Positions 62,457 to 64,000 of a stretch of 64,000 nt of DNA are shown here, piece after piece. This DNA is from Campylobacter showae (GTDB lineage Bacteria > Campylobacterota > Campylobacteria > Campylobacterales > Campylobacteraceae). Location of the stretch: assembly GCF_900699785.1 (NCBI RefSeq), contig NZ_LR535679.1:1364001-1428000 (forward strand), given 5' to 3'. Position 1 is the stretch's first letter; each line of letters starts with the position of its first letter. The translations under genes and the position numbers were made by a program. Under the pieces are notes generated by a model, which saw only the letters and a list, made by a program, of their open reading frames with translations, searched no databases and had not been told where the DNA came from.

Positions 62457-63587
62457 CTAAACCCTGCAGCCTTGCGGCGCGTCAAAGCTCTTTAAAACCT
62501 CAAAAAGAGCGTCCGCGACGAAATTTGCGTCCTCTAGGCTCATGCACTGATGGCACGGGATACTAAGCTCGGCGGCGTAAAAATCCTCAGCGCTAGGCAC
62601 CGCAATATCGCCGTAGCGCTCGCGGTAAAAGCTAAATTTATAAGTGGGCTTATAGTGCACCTGTACGCCGATGCCGCGCGCGTGAAGCGCGGCAAATACG
62701 TCCTCTTTGGCGCACCAAAACTGGCGAAAGAGCAAGATAGGATAGAGGTGGCGCGAACTAACGACGTCGCCTGGTAGCTTGATCACGCTAAAATACGGGT
62801 TTTTTTCAAATTTTTCGTCGTAAAATTTGGCGATCTTCTCGCGCGCCGCGATGGTTTCGTCTAGCCTTTTTAGCTGATTTAGCCCTAGCGCGCAGGCGAC
62901 GTCCGGCAAGCGGTAGTTGTATCCGAGCAAGCTCTGATCGCTGTCCCAGAGGCGTTTTTTGGCTATGCCGTGCGAGCGGTAAAGGCGTGCTAGGCGCGCA
63001 ATCTCGTCGTCGTTGGTAGCTAGCGCGCCGCCCTCAAAGGTCGTTAGCGGCTTAACGGGGTGAAAGCTAAAAATACTAACGTCCGCTTTTGCGCCGACTT
63101 TGACGCCTCCTTGCGAGCTGCCCAGCGCGTGCGAAGCGTCGTCAAGCACCTTTATGCCGCGCTCGCGGGCTAGTTTTAAGATAGCGCCCAAATTTACGGG
63201 ATTGCCGCCGAAATCAACCGCGGTTATAACTTTGGTTTTAGACGTGATGAGGCTTGCAAGCGCGTTTTCGTCGATATTTCCGACAAATTTAACGGGCGCG
63301 AATTTAACCTCCGCTCCCGCCATTAGCGCCGCATTTGCCGTCGCCGCAAACGTGATGGGCGTCGTTACGACCTCGTCGCCCTCTCTCACGCCTAGCGCAA
63401 GATATGCGACGTGAAGTGCGCTCGTCGCCGAGTTCATCGCTACGACGTGCTTTACGCCGACATACCGGGCGATCGCTTCTTCAAATTCGCCGACCTTGTC
63501 GCCGCCCGTTAGGATGTCGTCTTTTAGAGCGCTTACGACGGCGGCGATGTCGGAGTCGGTGATTTGTTGTCTACTGTAAGGTATCAT
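62457..63587 (-). CDS. pseC: UDP-4-keto-sugar aminotransferase PseC
   Basis: PLP-dependent aminotransferase (DegT family) forming UDP-4-amino-4,6-dideoxy-AltNAc. The PLP lysine is in IFSFHPVKPLTTFEGG; AMNSATSALHVAYLALGV and VLDDASHALGSSQGG complete the site. 376 residues. AAAGGATAAAA precedes the ATG. PseB, the dehydratase that supplies its substrate, is not in the window. Confidence 0.94.
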   Translation of the reverse strand: MIPYSRQQITDSDIAAVVSALKDDILTGGDKVGEFEEAIARYVGVKHVVAMNSATSALHVAYLALGVREGDEVVTTPITFAATANAALMAGAEVKFAPVKFVGNIDENALASLITSKTKVITAVDFGGNPVNLGAILKLARERGIKVLDDASHALGSSQGGVKVGAKADVSIFSFHPVKPLTTFEGGALATNDDEIARLARLYRSHGIAKKRLWDSDQSLLGYNYRLPDVACALGLNQLKRLDETIAAREKIAKFYDEKFEKNPYFSVIKLPGDVVSSRHLYPILLFRQFWCAKEDVFAALHARGIGVQVHYKPTYKFSFYRERYGDIAVPSAEDFYAAELSIPCHQCMSLEDANFVADALFEVLKSFDAPQGCRV

Positions 63588-63599
63588 TTTTATCCTTTT

Positions 63600-63736
63600 C
63601 GGCTTGTCTTTATTGCGGCTTGTCTTTTTGGTTTATACTTCGTTAGAAATTTCGCCGAAGCTCGGTTACATACTACTTGCATGCGCCCTCGCTCGGCTCA
63701 TTTCCGCCTCGTCTAAACGCAAAAATACTTCGCCTC
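63600..63736 (+). repeat. Module I repeat, copy 11, with duplicated end
   Basis: The conserved end occurs twice, GGCTTGTCTTTATTGC then GGCTTGTCTTTTTGG, starting 13 bases before the pseC start. The palindrome tip GGTTACATACTACTTGCATGC resembles copy 2, with arms GAAATTTCGCCGAAGC and GCTCGGCTCATTTCC less well paired. It ends AAAAATACTTCGCCTCG. Confidence 0.78.
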
Positions 63737-63787
63737 GTTTTTCTAAATTTAAAGGCTTCGGCTCAAATTTTATAAATTTCGGCCAAA

Positions 63788-64000
63788 TTATTTACTAGCC
63801 TCGATCATCTCTAAAAGCCCGTCTTTACCTAGCCAAATTTTATTTTTATCCGAGCTGTACTCGAAATTTTCCTCCACGAGACGCCCTTTTTCGCCTAGCG
63901 CATTTATGCTAAAGTCGTCGTCCTTGCTCGTAAATTTGATCGACGGACTGATCACGTAGTGGTCGTCAAACTCGTAGGTTAGGTGCGCGTCGTCCTTGCC
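63788..64000 (-). CDS. C-terminal part of an unidentified protein, cut by the window edge
   Basis: The minus strand is open from base 64000 to a TAA at 63788, 70 codons, ending in KIWLGKDGLLEMIEASK. The visible part is charged with alternating strand-like segments (DDHYVISPSIKF, GRLVEENFEYSSDK). Start, length and function lie outside the window. I recognise no domain. Confidence 0.6.
   Translation of the reverse strand, partial: GKDDAHLTYEFDDHYVISPSIKFTSKDDDFSINALGEKGRLVEENFEYSSDKNKIWLGKDGLLEMIEASK

Overview
The window reads as chromosome of a Campylobacter from the C. showae / C. rectus / C. curvus / C. concisus side of the genus. The evidence is a flagellin with Campylobacter-type ends and a sigma-28 promoter, a Maf flagellin-modification protein next to pseudaminic-acid genes, the recA-eno-FtsB-like-AMIN (CgpA-like) order, the rqcH-small protein-cdsA-dxr order, the two-gene dba-dsbI unit, menaquinone synthesis through MqnD, and D/E-X-N-X-S/T glycosylation sequons in exported proteins. 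Genus is inferred from recalled gene content and order; no database was searched.

Layout. 1-2.7 kb: hcp behind an FNR-like box, otherwise non-coding. 2.7-9.9 kb: a lipid-metabolism cluster (PlsC-like acyltransferase, CdsA-like protein, DUF1287 protein, hydrolase-methyltransferase fusion, PAP2-dual-specificity phosphatase, small membrane protein) resembling E. coli ynbBCD. 10-18 kb: a broken Sel1-repeat gene, murB-fliQ-mqnD, an orphan D12 DNA methylase, recA-eno-ftsB-like-AMIN. 18-23 kb: an unknown membrane protein, then a GntP permease and glycerate kinase. 23-32.5 kb: yceI, an E. coli-like menA, dba-dsbI, a SUKH protein, a secreted protein with a paralogue at 44.4 kb, pldA-mobA, a SemiSWEET, leuC. 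32.5-47 kb: a TonB receptor with a Fur-like box, rqcH-cdsA-dxr, uraA, a DKNYY-like protein, creD, tsaD. 47-55 kb: cysQ, gltA with an antiporter, bioB, topA. 55-63.6 kb: flaA, maf and pseI-pseH-pseG-(small membrane gene)-pseF-pseC. A cut gene ends the window. No tRNA, rRNA, CRISPR array or transposase was seen.

The main undescribed structure is a family of non-coding intergenic repeats filling most of the large gaps. Module I (about 120-190 bp, 11 clear copies plus a degenerate one) has conserved ends and a palindromic centre whose stem changes sequence between copies while staying paired. Module II (about 226-440 bp, seven copies or fragments plus solitary ends) has roughly 24-bp inverted terminal repeats and a hairpin with a constant 20-nt loop and GC-rich arms that covary. 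The two modules usually sit side by side in a fixed relative orientation. In all 11 clear copies the same end of module I faces a gene, and in seven it lies 0-6 nt from a stop codon. A second genome-level feature is the palindromic word AAATTT (often TCAAATTTGA), dense between genes and inside extra, low-complexity segments of several proteins (YnbC-like, YnbD-like, MobA, CysQ).

Metabolically, GntP plus glycerate kinase would feed 2-phosphoglycerate to enolase; MqnD and a MenA-type prenyltransferase suggest two possible sources of the naphthoate for menaquinone; Maf and the Pse enzymes would make and attach pseudaminic acid to the FlaA encoded beside them.
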